A DNA stretch of 64,000 nucleotides from Candidatus Nomurabacteria bacterium. GTDB lineage: Bacteria > Patescibacteriota > Saccharimonadia > Saccharimonadales > Saccharimonadaceae. The stretch is from positions 62,001-126,000 of the forward strand of contig JACKGP010000002.1 of NCBI GenBank assembly GCA_020631935.1, read 5' to 3'. Each line of letters opens with the position of its first letter. The first letter of the stretch is position 1. Made by a program: the position numbers and the translations under genes. Shown here piece by piece: positions 17,530 through 25,214 of the stretch. The notes under the pieces are model-generated. The model worked only from the letters and a program-made list of their open reading frames with translations. It ran no database searches and was not told the DNA's origin.

Positions 17530-17560
17530 TAGCGCGCCAAGCTTCGAGCAAAGCGCGCTA
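17530..17560 (-). promoter_or_regulatory. GC-rich hairpin between rsmH and ftsL
   Basis: A perfect 8-bp stem TAGCGCGC/GCGCGCTA (17530-17537 with 17553-17560), extendable with a one-base bulge, sits in the 167-base rsmH-ftsL gap. It is not followed by a strong U-run on the minus strand, so it may be an attenuator, RNA-stability or processing element rather than a full terminator. Confidence 0.5.
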
Positions 17561-17654
17561 GGCTACCCTAGTTTATTTGTGACGTACGTTTACGTTTTGA
17601 ACGCCGTCTTGGTATTGTACTGGGATGTTTAGTGGCATCATTCCCCCTTTATTT

Positions 17655-18584
17655 TTATTTTTTCACGGCGACTCGCAGTTTTGCACTACGAGCTCGCGGA
17701 TTGTGAACATCTTCGGTTCCGCTAATAGCCTTCTTGTTAATTATCTGAAGTTCAGACTCATACCCCGATACCTGCTGATCTTTTAGGTAGTTTTTAACTA
17801 ACCGATCCTCGAGGCTATGAAAACTTATGATAGCTACTCTGCCGCCAGGTTTTAATAGCTTTGGAAGAAGCGGAAGAATATCTTTAACTTGCTTCAGCTC
17901 GTCATTGACAGCGATGCGGATTGCTTGAAAGGTGCGCGTAGCCGGATGACTCTTTTGCCATTTGCCACGATGAACGCTCAATATAACGTTCGAAAGTTCA
18001 CTAGTAGTCTTGATCGGCCTGACTGCGACTATTGCTTTCACAATTCGTTTCGCAAATCCTGGCTTCTCTTCTCCGTAGCGAATAATAATACGTTCAAGCT
18101 CCTTAGCTGGCATTCTATTTACTATGTCAGCTGCGGACTTTTCTTGACGACTATCCATTCGCATGTCGAGTGGACCACTATTTGTAAAAGAAAACCCTCG
18201 TTCGCTCTTATCGAGCTGCGGTGACGACACCCCAAGATCCACAAGTATTATGTCAAACTCTCTACCCTCCTCTATTAGCTGCTTGGTAGCATTAACAAAA
18301 TCGGCATGTATCAGTCTGACACCCTTTTTCTCAAAATCACCGAGTGTCTTAATAGCGTTTTCATCACGATCTACTAAGACCGAGTCGGCGTAGTTTTCTG
18401 TACTGTTTAAAAACTCACTTGCATGCCCGCCATAGCCCGCGGTGAGATCTAAGTAACTCTCATTTTTCTGCGGGTTAACCAAGCGCAATGTAGCATCTAA
18501 AAGTACAGGAACATGTAAGTTATACCCCGCCGAGCTAATGTCTGGCAAGGAATCAACCTGTGGTGGATGTTCATTTATACTCAT
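17655..18584 (-). CDS. rsmH: 16S rRNA (cytosine-1402-N4)-methyltransferase RsmH (MraW)
   Basis: Methylates N4 of C1402 in the decoding centre of 16S rRNA. The 309-residue protein has the SAM site LDLTAGYGGHASEFL (about 46-60), VLVDRDENAI, ILVDLGVSSPQLDKSERGFSF, GPLDMRMD and VISFHSLEDRLVKNYL, all RsmH landmarks. The ATG at 18584 has no usable SD at normal distance. A perfect AAGGAGGTGATC lies 32 bases upstream and is buried in a long RNA helix (18613-18839). The frame is open back past that SD without an obvious alternative start codon, so the translation start deserves experimental proof. Confidence 0.93.
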   Translation of the reverse strand: MSINEHPPQVDSLPDISSAGYNLHVPVLLDATLRLVNPQKNESYLDLTAGYGGHASEFLNSTENYADSVLVDRDENAIKTLGDFEKKGVRLIHADFVNATKQLIEEGREFDIILVDLGVSSPQLDKSERGFSFTNSGPLDMRMDSRQEKSAADIVNRMPAKELERIIIRYGEEKPGFAKRIVKAIVAVRPIKTTSELSNVILSVHRGKWQKSHPATRTFQAIRIAVNDELKQVKDILPLLPKLLKPGGRVAIISFHSLEDRLVKNYLKDQQVSGYESELQIINKKAISGTEDVHNPRARSAKLRVAVKK

Positions 18585-18612
18585 CTCGTCAACTATATCA
18601 TAATTGACGATT

Positions 18613-18839
18613 TCGAGATCACCTCCTTAGCAGCAGCCTGTTTATTTTCGCAGTAAATGTTTGTTTTTATATATAAGTTACCAGTCTGAAGCTGTTTCAT
18701 TGAAACGCATAATAGACCGGCTTGAGAGACTTATGTGTGAGGTGGAGTTTTTTTGGGAGGTGTTTTTTAGGGAAGGTACTAGGCATATTTTCTGTGTTGC
18801 CCGTGCCACTAATGGCTCCTGCCAAGGAGGTAATCTCGA
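18613..18839 (-). promoter_or_regulatory. Structured RNA leader between mraZ and rsmH, 21-bp closing helix
   Basis: In the minus-strand RNA, 18839-18819 pairs with 18633-18613 as 21 uninterrupted base pairs. The two positions that are not Watson-Crick (18832/18620 and 18823/18629) are U.G and G.U in this RNA, but would be A/C mismatches in the opposite transcript. The 3' arm contains AAGGAGGTGATC, a perfect anti-16S match, so the fold hides a ribosome-binding sequence. Inside the roughly 185-base loop is a second helix (18721-18714 with 18687-18680), again with minus-strand G.U pairs, capped by a GTTTC/GAAAC stem (18706-18694). No gene is seen in this 303-base gap. I infer a cis-regulatory element for rsmH and the downstream division genes. 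Confidence 0.6.
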
Positions 18840-18887
18840 GGTATTTCTTTTACTTGTTAATGTGCATTGGGATAATTAAACAATAAT

Positions 18888-19292
18888 CTAAGCACTGTCA
18901 CCTTCGGGTGCCATCACTCTCCAGTATTGCCCTGCCCTGACAGCGACTAGCGAACTAGTAATTCCGCTGTGGTCTAGCAAATGCTGCTCGATAGTGACTC
19001 GTCCCTGCTTGTGATCGAGTTCAGCCGCTGTTTTACCTCGGCGAAATTTGACGTTCAAGTCGGCCACGCGCTCGTCAAGGATACTTCCCTGCAACGCTGG
19101 TTCGACTTCGCGATCCCAGACTGCTTTGGGGTACATATGAAGATAGTTTCCAAATCCTCTGGTTAGTACCACGCCGCTAGCGAATTCATTTCGAAGCTCA
19201 GTCGGTATTGTCAACCGACGCTTTGTATCGAGCTTTCTTTCGAAATAATCCAATTCGCCTTCTTTCTGGGGTGCCGTCCATCGCCGCCGCAT
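18888..19292 (-). CDS. mraZ: Transcriptional regulator MraZ
   Basis: MraZ is a double AbrB/SpoVT-like DNA-binding protein that forms rings and represses its own dcw promoter. The 134-residue frame holds two repeats: FERKLDTKRRLTIPTELRNE with GVVLTRGFGNYLHMYPKAVW, and RRGKTAAELDHKQGRVTIEQHLLDHSGI with SLVAVRAGQYWRVM. The family usually starts just before the first repeat; the ATG at 19292 gives about 15 extra residues and has no SD, while a TTG at 19253 preceded by AAGG is a plausible true start. The gene is first in the division cluster and has MraZ-box-like repeats in its promoter. Confidence 0.88.
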   Translation of the reverse strand: MRRRWTAPQKEGELDYFERKLDTKRRLTIPTELRNEFASGVVLTRGFGNYLHMYPKAVWDREVEPALQGSILDERVADLNVKFRRGKTAAELDHKQGRVTIEQHLLDHSGITSSLVAVRAGQYWRVMAPEGDSA

Positions 19293-19361
19293 TTTGGCGG
19301 TGAGCGTAGATTATTTTTTTAATGGTGTTGTGGTGGAAATATTTTTGTTTTTATTCTGTGG

Positions 19362-19418
19362 TGTTACCCACTTTTTTCCACTAACCTTACTATACTACCC
19401 ACTACTACCCACTTGCAA
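19362..19418 (-). promoter_or_regulatory. mraZ promoter with MraZ-box-like direct repeats
   Basis: On the minus strand, TTGCAA (19418-19413), an 18-base spacer and TATAGT (19394-19389) form a promoter. The spacer contains two exact GTGGGTAGTA copies (19412-19403 and 19402-19393). Eleven bases further downstream are GTGGAAAAAA (19381-19372) and GTGGGTAACA (19371-19362). A 10-bp period of GTGG repeats is the known MraZ-box style, so MraZ autorepression by blocking RNA polymerase is the likely mechanism. Confidence 0.75.
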
Positions 19419-19443
19419 GTACTTTTTTGTACATTTTTATAAA

Positions 19444-19481
19444 ACGAGTAGTTATCCACAGTTCAGTGGATAACTACTCGT
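19444..19481 (-). terminator. Intrinsic terminator after yvcK
   Basis: A perfect 16-bp stem (19444-19459 with 19466-19481) with a 6-base loop lies immediately downstream of the yvcK stop and is followed on the minus strand by TTTTATAAAAAT. It insulates the yvcK unit from mraZ. Its stem contains TTATCCAC, resembling a DnaA box by chance. Confidence 0.8.
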
Positions 19482-19484
19482 AGA

Positions 19485-20489
19485 TTATGAAAAGTATATT
19501 CTCATTAGTCGCCTAGCAACTATGTCGGCATTGTGGCGAATAAGCGATCTGGTGGCTGCTATGGTGTCCGAGGCTATGCTGTCTGCCGAAACAAACTCAT
19601 CGGCCACAAGCGATGCGCCATCAGCCTTATAGTGCATCTTTTTTAGTTCTCTCTCGTCAAACTCCACCCAATACTCATCTTTTTTTGCGTACCTATCTAG
19701 CAACTCTTTTGGCGGCCGATCATTGTTGTATATGACATAGTCTAGCTTAAAGTTACCGAATCTCTCTATTTCGGCCGCAAAATCATCCACCTTAAAGCCA
19801 TCTGTCTGACCCGGTTTTGTCACCAAGTTGCATACATACACCTTCTTGGCATTTGTAGCCCGAAGAGCTTCGCCGACTCCTGGAACAACTAGAGCTGGCG
19901 CTAAACTTCCATAAAGATTTCCTGGCGCTACAACAACTATATCCGAATCCAGAATTGCCTTTTCGGCCTCTGGGTTTATTGACGAGCTTGGCTCTAATGA
20001 TAGATCAGGCCGTTTACTGTCGCCAAAATCTAGATGGCCAATATTAAACTCACCTCTTGTAACACTTCCGTCGGACTGAGTCATCACTAATGTTACTTTG
20101 TCTAGAGTTATTGGATAAACCTTGCCAATAATATTCAGCACGTGCGACGCTGTATCAACGGCCTCGGCAAAACTTCCCGTCATTTTCTCTAGCGCAGATA
20201 AAAATAGATTACCAAAAGCGTGCCCTTTCATGGCACCATCTTCAAACCTATAGGTAAACAAGTCTCGCACACGTTCAGACTCTGAAAGTGCGACCAAACA
20301 CTGGCGTACATCACCCGGCGGCAGTGTACCAAGCTCGTCCCTCAGCTGGCCAGTAGATCCGCCATCATCGGCCATATTTACAAGAGCTGATATATGTCGT
20401 GTGTAGTGTTTCAGGGTTCGCAGCAGCGTAAAGCTGCCTGTACCGCCCCCTATTACCGCTATCTTTACGCCAACTCTCTCCACAGTCAT
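19485..20489 (-). CDS. yvcK: YvcK/CofD-like gluconeogenesis and morphogenesis factor
   Basis: A 334-residue cytoplasmic protein of the CofD-like family. It begins VKIAVIGGGTGSFTLLRTLK (UDP-sugar-binding Rossmann loop), followed by NMADDGGSTGQLRDELGTLPPGDVRQCLVAL, HAFGNLFLSALEK and VVAPGNLYGSLAPALVVPG, the conserved blocks of YvcK. In Bacillus and Mycobacterium, YvcK/CuvA affects cell-wall precursor flow and shape on gluconeogenic substrates, which fits its position next to the dcw cluster. An AGAGGA SD lies before the ATG at 20489; the start sits one base after the glycosidase stop, so the two are coupled. Confidence 0.9.
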   Translation of the reverse strand: MTVERVGVKIAVIGGGTGSFTLLRTLKHYTRHISALVNMADDGGSTGQLRDELGTLPPGDVRQCLVALSESERVRDLFTYRFEDGAMKGHAFGNLFLSALEKMTGSFAEAVDTASHVLNIIGKVYPITLDKVTLVMTQSDGSVTRGEFNIGHLDFGDSKRPDLSLEPSSSINPEAEKAILDSDIVVVAPGNLYGSLAPALVVPGVGEALRATNAKKVYVCNLVTKPGQTDGFKVDDFAAEIERFGNFKLDYVIYNNDRPPKELLDRYAKKDEYWVEFDERELKKMHYKADGASLVADEFVSADSIASDTIAATRSLIRHNADIVARRLMRIYFS

Positions 20490-20490
20490 G

Positions 20491-21741
20491 CTATTCCTCT
20501 GACTTGATAATATTAGCTAAATGTTTGGCGCTCTCTCTAGCTCGTCGCCTATAATTCTTGCGGTCAACCGATATTAGACCAAACCGCGGCCAGAAACCCT
20601 TATCCCACTCAAAATTATCTAGCAAACTCCAGTGAGTGTAGCCGATTAAATCGACATCCCTCTTTCTGGCGGATTTAAGGGCTTCAATAGTTTGGTCAAT
20701 CCACCATCGACGTTTTTTGTCACCAATATCAGCTACCCCATTTTCTGTAACCAAAATCGGTTTTTTGTATCTTTCATAGCAGTCTTCTAACACTAGCGCT
20801 ATGTCAGACGGCTGCATATCCCAACCCAAATCACTCAAGAGTCTGTTCGGGTTATGTATTCTATAGCCATAGACTCGATTTGATGCATAGTAATTAACAC
20901 CAATAAAATCACAGTGCCTTACATTACGATTTAATGTGTAAGTGTTGGAAATATAGTTGTACACTTCGGCCGAGATTCGAGTTAGCAATGCGTCATCGCC
21001 CGGATATGTATAGCTTAGGTTGAAAGCTTGAGAAAATAACAGGTTAGGCTGAGCTTTTTTCATAACCTTCACAACTCTACGATGAGCTACAGTCAAGTTG
21101 CCTAAAACCCTGAAATTTGACCACCAGCTAGATTCATTTGGCGGCCAGTTTCCGCTGTAATAGCTCTCGCCCGCATAGACCGTTGGTTCATTTATGGTTA
21201 TACAATACTTGAATCTCGAGCCAAGCTCGATTGCAATCTTTTCGCAAAACCGCTCAAAATATTTGATGTTTCGCCTGTAGCGAAAACCGCCTTTTTCTGC
21301 AAACCAAACTGGCAGCGTAAAGTGAAACAGCGTGACAATTGGCGTAATTTCCAGTCGCGCGCACTCATCTAGATATCGTTTATAATGCTCAACCTCTTCA
21401 GCGTTCCACTTCCCTTCTTCTGGCTCAATACGCGACCATTCTATACTAAAGCGAATAGAGTTCATATTTAGCCGCTTTAGCAGTGCCAAGTCGGTTTTAT
21501 ATTTTTCGTAGTGATTGACAGATTTTCCAGAAACATAATTGCCAGGGTTTTTTGCCTCTTTGGCAAACTTCTCCCAGCCGGGCGTGCTTTCCCAGATGTA
21601 TTGTGCCTGTGTGGCCTTGATACGAGCATTTTCTAGCTCCCAGACAGTCCATTGGTTGTAATTTCCACCCTCGTGCTGATGTGCGCTAGTGCTTGCGCCC
21701 CACAAAAAACTCTTTGGAAAACCTTGCTTGCTTCTAGCCAT
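20491..21741 (-). CDS. Family 1 glycoside hydrolase (beta-glucosidase-like)
   Basis: A (beta/alpha)8 GH1 enzyme of 416 residues with no signal peptide, so cytoplasmic. It starts FPKSFLWGASTSAHQHEGG, the GH1 N-terminal signature. The acid/base glutamate is Glu185 in TINEPTV and the nucleophile is Glu333 in VTENGVAD; the aglycone-side WSLLDNFEW block is intact. Typical substrates are beta-glucosides or phospho-beta-glucosides; specificity is not readable here. It would release hexoses for a fermentative lifestyle. It is transcribed with yvcK. A TATACT at 21754-21749 ends seven bases before the ATG, predicting a leaderless mRNA. Confidence 0.9.
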   Translation of the reverse strand: MARSKQGFPKSFLWGASTSAHQHEGGNYNQWTVWELENARIKATQAQYIWESTPGWEKFAKEAKNPGNYVSGKSVNHYEKYKTDLALLKRLNMNSIRFSIEWSRIEPEEGKWNAEEVEHYKRYLDECARLEITPIVTLFHFTLPVWFAEKGGFRYRRNIKYFERFCEKIAIELGSRFKYCITINEPTVYAGESYYSGNWPPNESSWWSNFRVLGNLTVAHRRVVKVMKKAQPNLLFSQAFNLSYTYPGDDALLTRISAEVYNYISNTYTLNRNVRHCDFIGVNYYASNRVYGYRIHNPNRLLSDLGWDMQPSDIALVLEDCYERYKKPILVTENGVADIGDKKRRWWIDQTIEALKSARKRDVDLIGYTHWSLLDNFEWDKGFWPRFGLISVDRKNYRRRARESAKHLANIIKSEE

Positions 21742-21748
21742 GCATACT

Positions 21749-21754
21749 AGTATA
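21749..21754 (-). promoter_or_regulatory. -10 element giving a leaderless GH1 mRNA
   Basis: TATACT on the minus strand ends seven bases before the ATG at 21741; no SD is present. Confidence 0.55.
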
Positions 21755-21763
21755 CGAGATACT

Positions 21764-23152
21764 CTAGTATTTACGCAAAGCTCGCAACATCACACCCGCA
21801 AGCGCAAGTAGCGTTGAAGATATGGCAAGTACTGGTACTAGATTTGTATTGTTCTTTGCCACCCCACTATCCGGCGCCCTAGGTACGTTCTGTAGGCTGG
21901 CGTTGGTTGGGGTGTTTGGGTTGGCTGGTGTTGGGTTTGAGTAGGTAAAGTTAACTGTGTTTATGGCATTAGCTAGGGTGTAGGTGTATGGAGAGGTTGG
22001 AGTTATGATACTGTAGCCTGATATTTGTGGAGCTGTGAATTGTTGAGTGGCTCCGATTCTAAAGTATCTAGATAGATCATTGGTATCGTTTTCAGATACT
22101 TTATAGCTAGATAGTCCTACTCCAGTCATAGTTACTGAAGGAGCAAGCTCCTTACCTGCGGTGTCGGCATAGTTGACTGTTACTTGGGCGGGGTTGATGA
22201 GGTGGCCGCCATAGTTGATGTCGTCATCCATAAACATCGAGTCTTGCAAATTGTTTGGATTGGATGGGCTGTTAGTGTGAAGACGGACATACTCTATGGT
22301 TGCCATATATTCCTCTTCTGTAACTAAGCCTTCAGCAAGATCGTAGTAGGAGTGTGCTGGATTATTCGCGGCAAAAGCAGCCTCGCCTATAGTCGTTACC
22401 GAGTCTGGGATGGTGACGGAGGTGAGTTGGTTGAAGACGAAGGCGTAGTCACCGATGCTGGTCACAGAGTCTGGGATGGTGACGGAGGTGAGTTGGTTGT
22501 AGGCGAAGGCGAATTCACCGATGCTGGTCACGGAGTCTGGGATGGTGACGGAGGTGAGTTGGTTGGAGTAGAAGGCACCGATGCCGATGCTGGTCACAGA
22601 GTCTGGGATGGTGACAGAGGTGAGTTGGTTGTAGGCGAAGGCAGAGTTACCGATGCTAGTTACTGTATTTGGGATAGTGACGGAGGTGAGTTGGTTGTAG
22701 GAGAAGGCACCGATGCCGATGCTGGTCACGGAGTCTGGGATGGTGACGGAGGTGAGTTGGTTGGAGGAGAAGGCAGAGTCACCGATGCTGGTCACTGAGT
22801 CTGGGATGGTGACGGAGGTGAGTTGGTTGTAGGAGAAGGCACCGTTGCCGATACTGGTCACAGAGTCTGGGATGGTGACGGAGGTGAGTTGGTTGGATTC
22901 GAAGGCAGAGTTACCGATGCTAGTTACTTCCACTCCGCCAATACTGCTCGGTATATCTACATCTTTGGTACAGGCTGGGGCGCCAGTTACATTACCTTCT
23001 GTATCGTAGTAGTCGGTAATGGTATTACTAGCAGCGTCAAAAGCAAAGCATGAATCTGGTGGAGTGGCGGCGTTGGTTGGTGTGGTGAAGAATGCTGGGG
23101 TTAGTAGTGATACGGCTAGTACTGCTGCCGTGTTTAGTAGTTTGTTTTTCAT
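21764..23152 (-). CDS. BspA-like leucine-rich-repeat surface protein with C-terminal anchor
   Basis: A 462-residue exported protein. It has a signal peptide (residues 1-28, ending TNA), a short N-terminal region and eight near-identical 22-residue leucine-rich repeats built on [17 protein letters not shown] MucBP-like beta domain follows at about 320-400 ([31 protein letters not shown]), then a Pro/Asn linker. The end is APDSGVAKN plus a TM segment and RALRKY, resembling a sortase-type signal, although APDSG is not a canonical LPXTG. The family is used for adhesion to cells or host matrix, so attachment to the bacterial host is plausible for an epibiont. No SD lies within 12 bases of the ATG, but GGAGG occurs further upstream. 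Confidence 0.85.
   Translation of the reverse strand: MKNKLLNTAAVLAVSLLTPAFFTTPTNAATPPDSCFAFDAASNTITDYYDTEGNVTGAPACTKDVDIPSSIGGVEVTSIGNSAFESNQLTSVTIPDSVTSIGNGAFSYNQLTSVTIPDSVTSIGDSAFSSNQLTSVTIPDSVTSIGIGAFSYNQLTSVTIPNTVTSIGNSAFAYNQLTSVTIPDSVTSIGIGAFYSNQLTSVTIPDSVTSIGEFAFAYNQLTSVTIPDSVTSIGDYAFVFNQLTSVTIPDSVTTIGEAAFAANNPAHSYYDLAEGLVTEEEYMATIEYVRLHTNSPSNPNNLQDSMFMDDDINYGGHLINPAQVTVNYADTAGKELAPSVTMTGVGLSSYKVSENDTNDLSRYFRIGATQQFTAPQISGYSIITPTSPYTYTLANAINTVNFTYSNPTPANPNTPTNASLQNVPRAPDSGVAKNNTNLVPVLAISSTLLALAGVMLRALRKY
22385..22930 (-). repeat. Tandem 66-bp repeats encoding the LRR units
   Basis: Eight copies of a 66-bp unit recognisable by GAGTTGGTTG...GTCTGGGATGGTGACGGAG on the plus strand. Copies are almost identical in DNA, indicating recent duplication or gene conversion and likely copy-number variation between strains. 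Confidence 0.85.
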
Positions 23153-23240
23153 GATGGTATTTATGTTCCTCCCTATTTATATACGTACCCTCACCTCAGG
23201 TAGTTATTTTATGGGGATATTATAGCATGAGTAGTATGAA

Positions 23241-24764
23241 CTAAGCAATCACATCTTCGCCAAAATGCTTTTGTAGACGCATTTTTATAGAGCCTTCATG
23301 ACGACCGAGCTTTTTGCTGAGGCTAGCTACTGATTCACCGTTTTGAAAACCAAGTTTTAAATCGCTATCTTGATCGTTAGTCCAGGGTCTGTACGCATTC
23401 GGATACTCTGCGCGCATTTTTTCAATTTTTTGCTGCCACGTATTGGAGCTTTTCTTGACTTTTTTTGTAGGATTTAAATCTCGCTTTTTAGCTTCTTTTT
23501 CTAGATGGATAAACTTTTCCTTGTGGCCTACCGCCTTGTCAGAAAGTTGCTGATTAATCGCAAATGCCTCGTCACTCATCTGTAGCGCCATGCGATTTAT
23601 GCCCTTCAAGTACAAGGTATCGAGTGACCGAACTCGTGAAAGTGCCACATACCCCATACCTTCAACAAAAGCTTTACGCAAATCTATCAGGGCTGCGTCT
23701 AATGTCATGCCCTGGCTTTTGTGTACGGTTATCGCCCAGGCTAGACGCAACGGTATCTGCGTTATACTCGCCCGTTTCTTTTCGCCATCACGCAGCTCCC
23801 AGGTATCAGGCTCCATTGTTACTTCGCGGCCATTAGTAAACTCTACAACTGGGTAGTCTGTCGCTGGATCAAATGCGACAACCTTCCCTAAGCTGCCGTT
23901 GAAGTAACGCTTTTCGGGACTATTTTTTACCGCCATCACCAGCGCTCCGACTTTCAGCTTTAGTACACTTGGCGCCATCACGCTTCGTTCTAAGCTTTCG
24001 ACATAATTCTTCGCACCAGTAGTCGTCTGCTCATATGCGACCTCATCTCCCTCTATCTCTGATAGCTTAGCCTTGTTTTGCTTGTCGACATCAACATTTA
24101 CGGTGTAAAGTTCGGTATAGATTTGGTCTTCTGGCGGTAGCATTTCGGTACGTGATAGCAGTGCCTTGGCATGAGATTGTCGAATATCCTGAGCGCGCAT
24201 GGCCTCTAGTATCCCGTGCAGACTTCCATCGTCCTGACGGTGCTGCTCATTCAAATAACAAATTACCGGGTCGAGTTCCCGCCAAGCATCAGAGTTAACG
24301 ACAAACCCACCACCACGACTGTCGCGCCGATTAACAGGTGGAAGCTGGAAAAAATCACCGCTCATCACTACCTGAATACCGCCAAACGGTACATCGGGCT
24401 TTTTTCGAACTAATCGACAAACCTCATCGACCATGTCGAGCCGATAGTCGTGCAGCATGGATATCTCGTCGATTATTAAAATGTCTGTCTTTTCAATTAT
24501 TTCTCTACGGCCTTTCGAGATAGTTTCGTGAAATTTTGGCGGTAACTCATCGTGAATACCAATTCCACTCCAGCTATGAATTGTAGTCCCTCCAAGATGA
24601 GAAGCAGCTAATCCTGTCGTTGCCGTTACGCTAACATGCTTTCCCTCGTGCTTGGCAAGATTTATAAATTGATTCAGTAGGTAGGTCTTTCCGCTACCCG
24701 CCGGACCAGTTATAAGCGCACTATAGTCAGCTAGCAAAATCTCTAGCGCAAGTTTTTGATTCAT
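23241..24764 (-). CDS. PIF1-like superfamily 1B DNA helicase
   Basis: A 507-residue 5'-to-3' helicase. Motif I is ITGPAGSGKTYLLNQF (about 17-32), Ia TATTGLAASHLGG with TIHSWSGIG, motif II ILIIDEISMLH, motif III QVVMSGDFFQLPPV, and the C-terminal motifs V/VI AWAITVHKSQGMTLDAALIDL and GYVALSRV, the PIF1/RecD2 pattern. The last 60 residues (WTNDQDSDLKLGFQNGESVASLSKKLGRHEGSIKMRL) form a Myb/HTH-like DNA-binding tail, an addition to the core. Such helicases resolve G-quadruplexes and replication obstacles. An extended -10 TGCTATACT ends eight bases before the ATG, predicting a leaderless mRNA. Confidence 0.88.
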   Translation of the reverse strand: MNQKLALEILLADYSALITGPAGSGKTYLLNQFINLAKHEGKHVSVTATTGLAASHLGGTTIHSWSGIGIHDELPPKFHETISKGRREIIEKTDILIIDEISMLHDYRLDMVDEVCRLVRKKPDVPFGGIQVVMSGDFFQLPPVNRRDSRGGGFVVNSDAWRELDPVICYLNEQHRQDDGSLHGILEAMRAQDIRQSHAKALLSRTEMLPPEDQIYTELYTVNVDVDKQNKAKLSEIEGDEVAYEQTTTGAKNYVESLERSVMAPSVLKLKVGALVMAVKNSPEKRYFNGSLGKVVAFDPATDYPVVEFTNGREVTMEPDTWELRDGEKKRASITQIPLRLAWAITVHKSQGMTLDAALIDLRKAFVEGMGYVALSRVRSLDTLYLKGINRMALQMSDEAFAINQQLSDKAVGHKEKFIHLEKEAKKRDLNPTKKVKKSSNTWQQKIEKMRAEYPNAYRPWTNDQDSDLKLGFQNGESVASLSKKLGRHEGSIKMRLQKHFGEDVIA

Positions 24765-24772
24765 TGCTATCT

Positions 24773-24778
24773 AGTATA
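24773..24778 (-). promoter_or_regulatory. -10 element giving a leaderless helicase mRNA
   Basis: Extended -10 TGCTATACT on the minus strand; the hexamer ends eight bases before the ATG at 24764. Confidence 0.6.
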
Positions 24779-24782
24779 GCAC

Positions 24783-25199
24783 CTAAAGCCTAGCGCCTTC
24801 GCGAGCCTTATTTGCCCACTCGTCAGCGAGTTCGTTGTTTTCATCGCCGTTATGGCCACGCACCCAAATTAGCTCGACTAAAGAATTTTGATAAAGTTCG
24901 TAGGCTTCTTTCACTAGATCCAAGTTTTTGATCCCGCCTTTTTTAGTCCAACCCTTGGCTTCCCAGCCAGGCGCCCATTTGGTGAGTACGTTTATCCAAA
25001 ATTCACTGTCGGTGTAGATTTGGCATTTAAAATCAATTCCGAGCTTCATAGCGGCAATTAGCGCCCGGCCTTCCATGCGAATGTTTGTCGTATCGCCATC
25101 TTCTGAGCCTAGTGCAACCGGCTTGCCGTTTTCAATCACAGCATATCCGCCCGGGCCAGGGTTGGGACTAGCGCTACCATCTGTGTGAAATATTCTCAT
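24783..25199 (-). CDS. rnhA: Ribonuclease HI
   Basis: Degrades the RNA strand of RNA-DNA hybrids. The 138-residue protein keeps the four metal-binding acids: Asp7 in HTDGSASPNPG, Glu43 in RMEGRALIAA, Asp64 in IYTDSEFWIN and Asp126 in NNELADEWAN. The basic protrusion is short. There is no hybrid-binding N-terminal domain. TATACT (25212-25207) ends seven bases before the ATG, so a leaderless mRNA is likely. It sits between a helicase and a DUF4868-like protein, each with its own promoter. Confidence 0.93.
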   Translation of the reverse strand: MRIFHTDGSASPNPGPGGYAVIENGKPVALGSEDGDTTNIRMEGRALIAAMKLGIDFKCQIYTDSEFWINVLTKWAPGWEAKGWTKKGGIKNLDLVKEAYELYQNSLVELIWVRGHNGDENNELADEWANKAREGARL

Positions 25200-25206
25200 A
25201 CAATCC

Positions 25207-25212
25207 AGTATA
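25207..25212 (-). promoter_or_regulatory. -10 element giving a leaderless rnhA mRNA
   Basis: TATACT on the minus strand, seven bases before the ATG at 25199, without SD. Confidence 0.55.
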
Positions 25213-25214
25213 GC

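Noticed and set aside
18614..18628. CGAGATCACCTCCTT, like the 16S rRNA 3' end
   Set aside because: It is simply the complement of the strong SD on the minus strand; no other rRNA sequence surrounds it.
18661..18879. 72-residue plus-strand frame in the mraZ-rsmH gap
   Set aside because: Low-complexity, Cys/Phe-rich, no SD; it lies antisense to the structured leader.
22352..22798. Long plus-strand open frame rich in [10 protein letters not shown] repeats
   Set aside because: It is the antisense shadow of the LRR gene; the 66-bp period keeps all frames open.
22385..22930. CRISPR-like regular repeats
   Set aside because: The unit is a 66-bp coding repeat in frame with no unique spacers.
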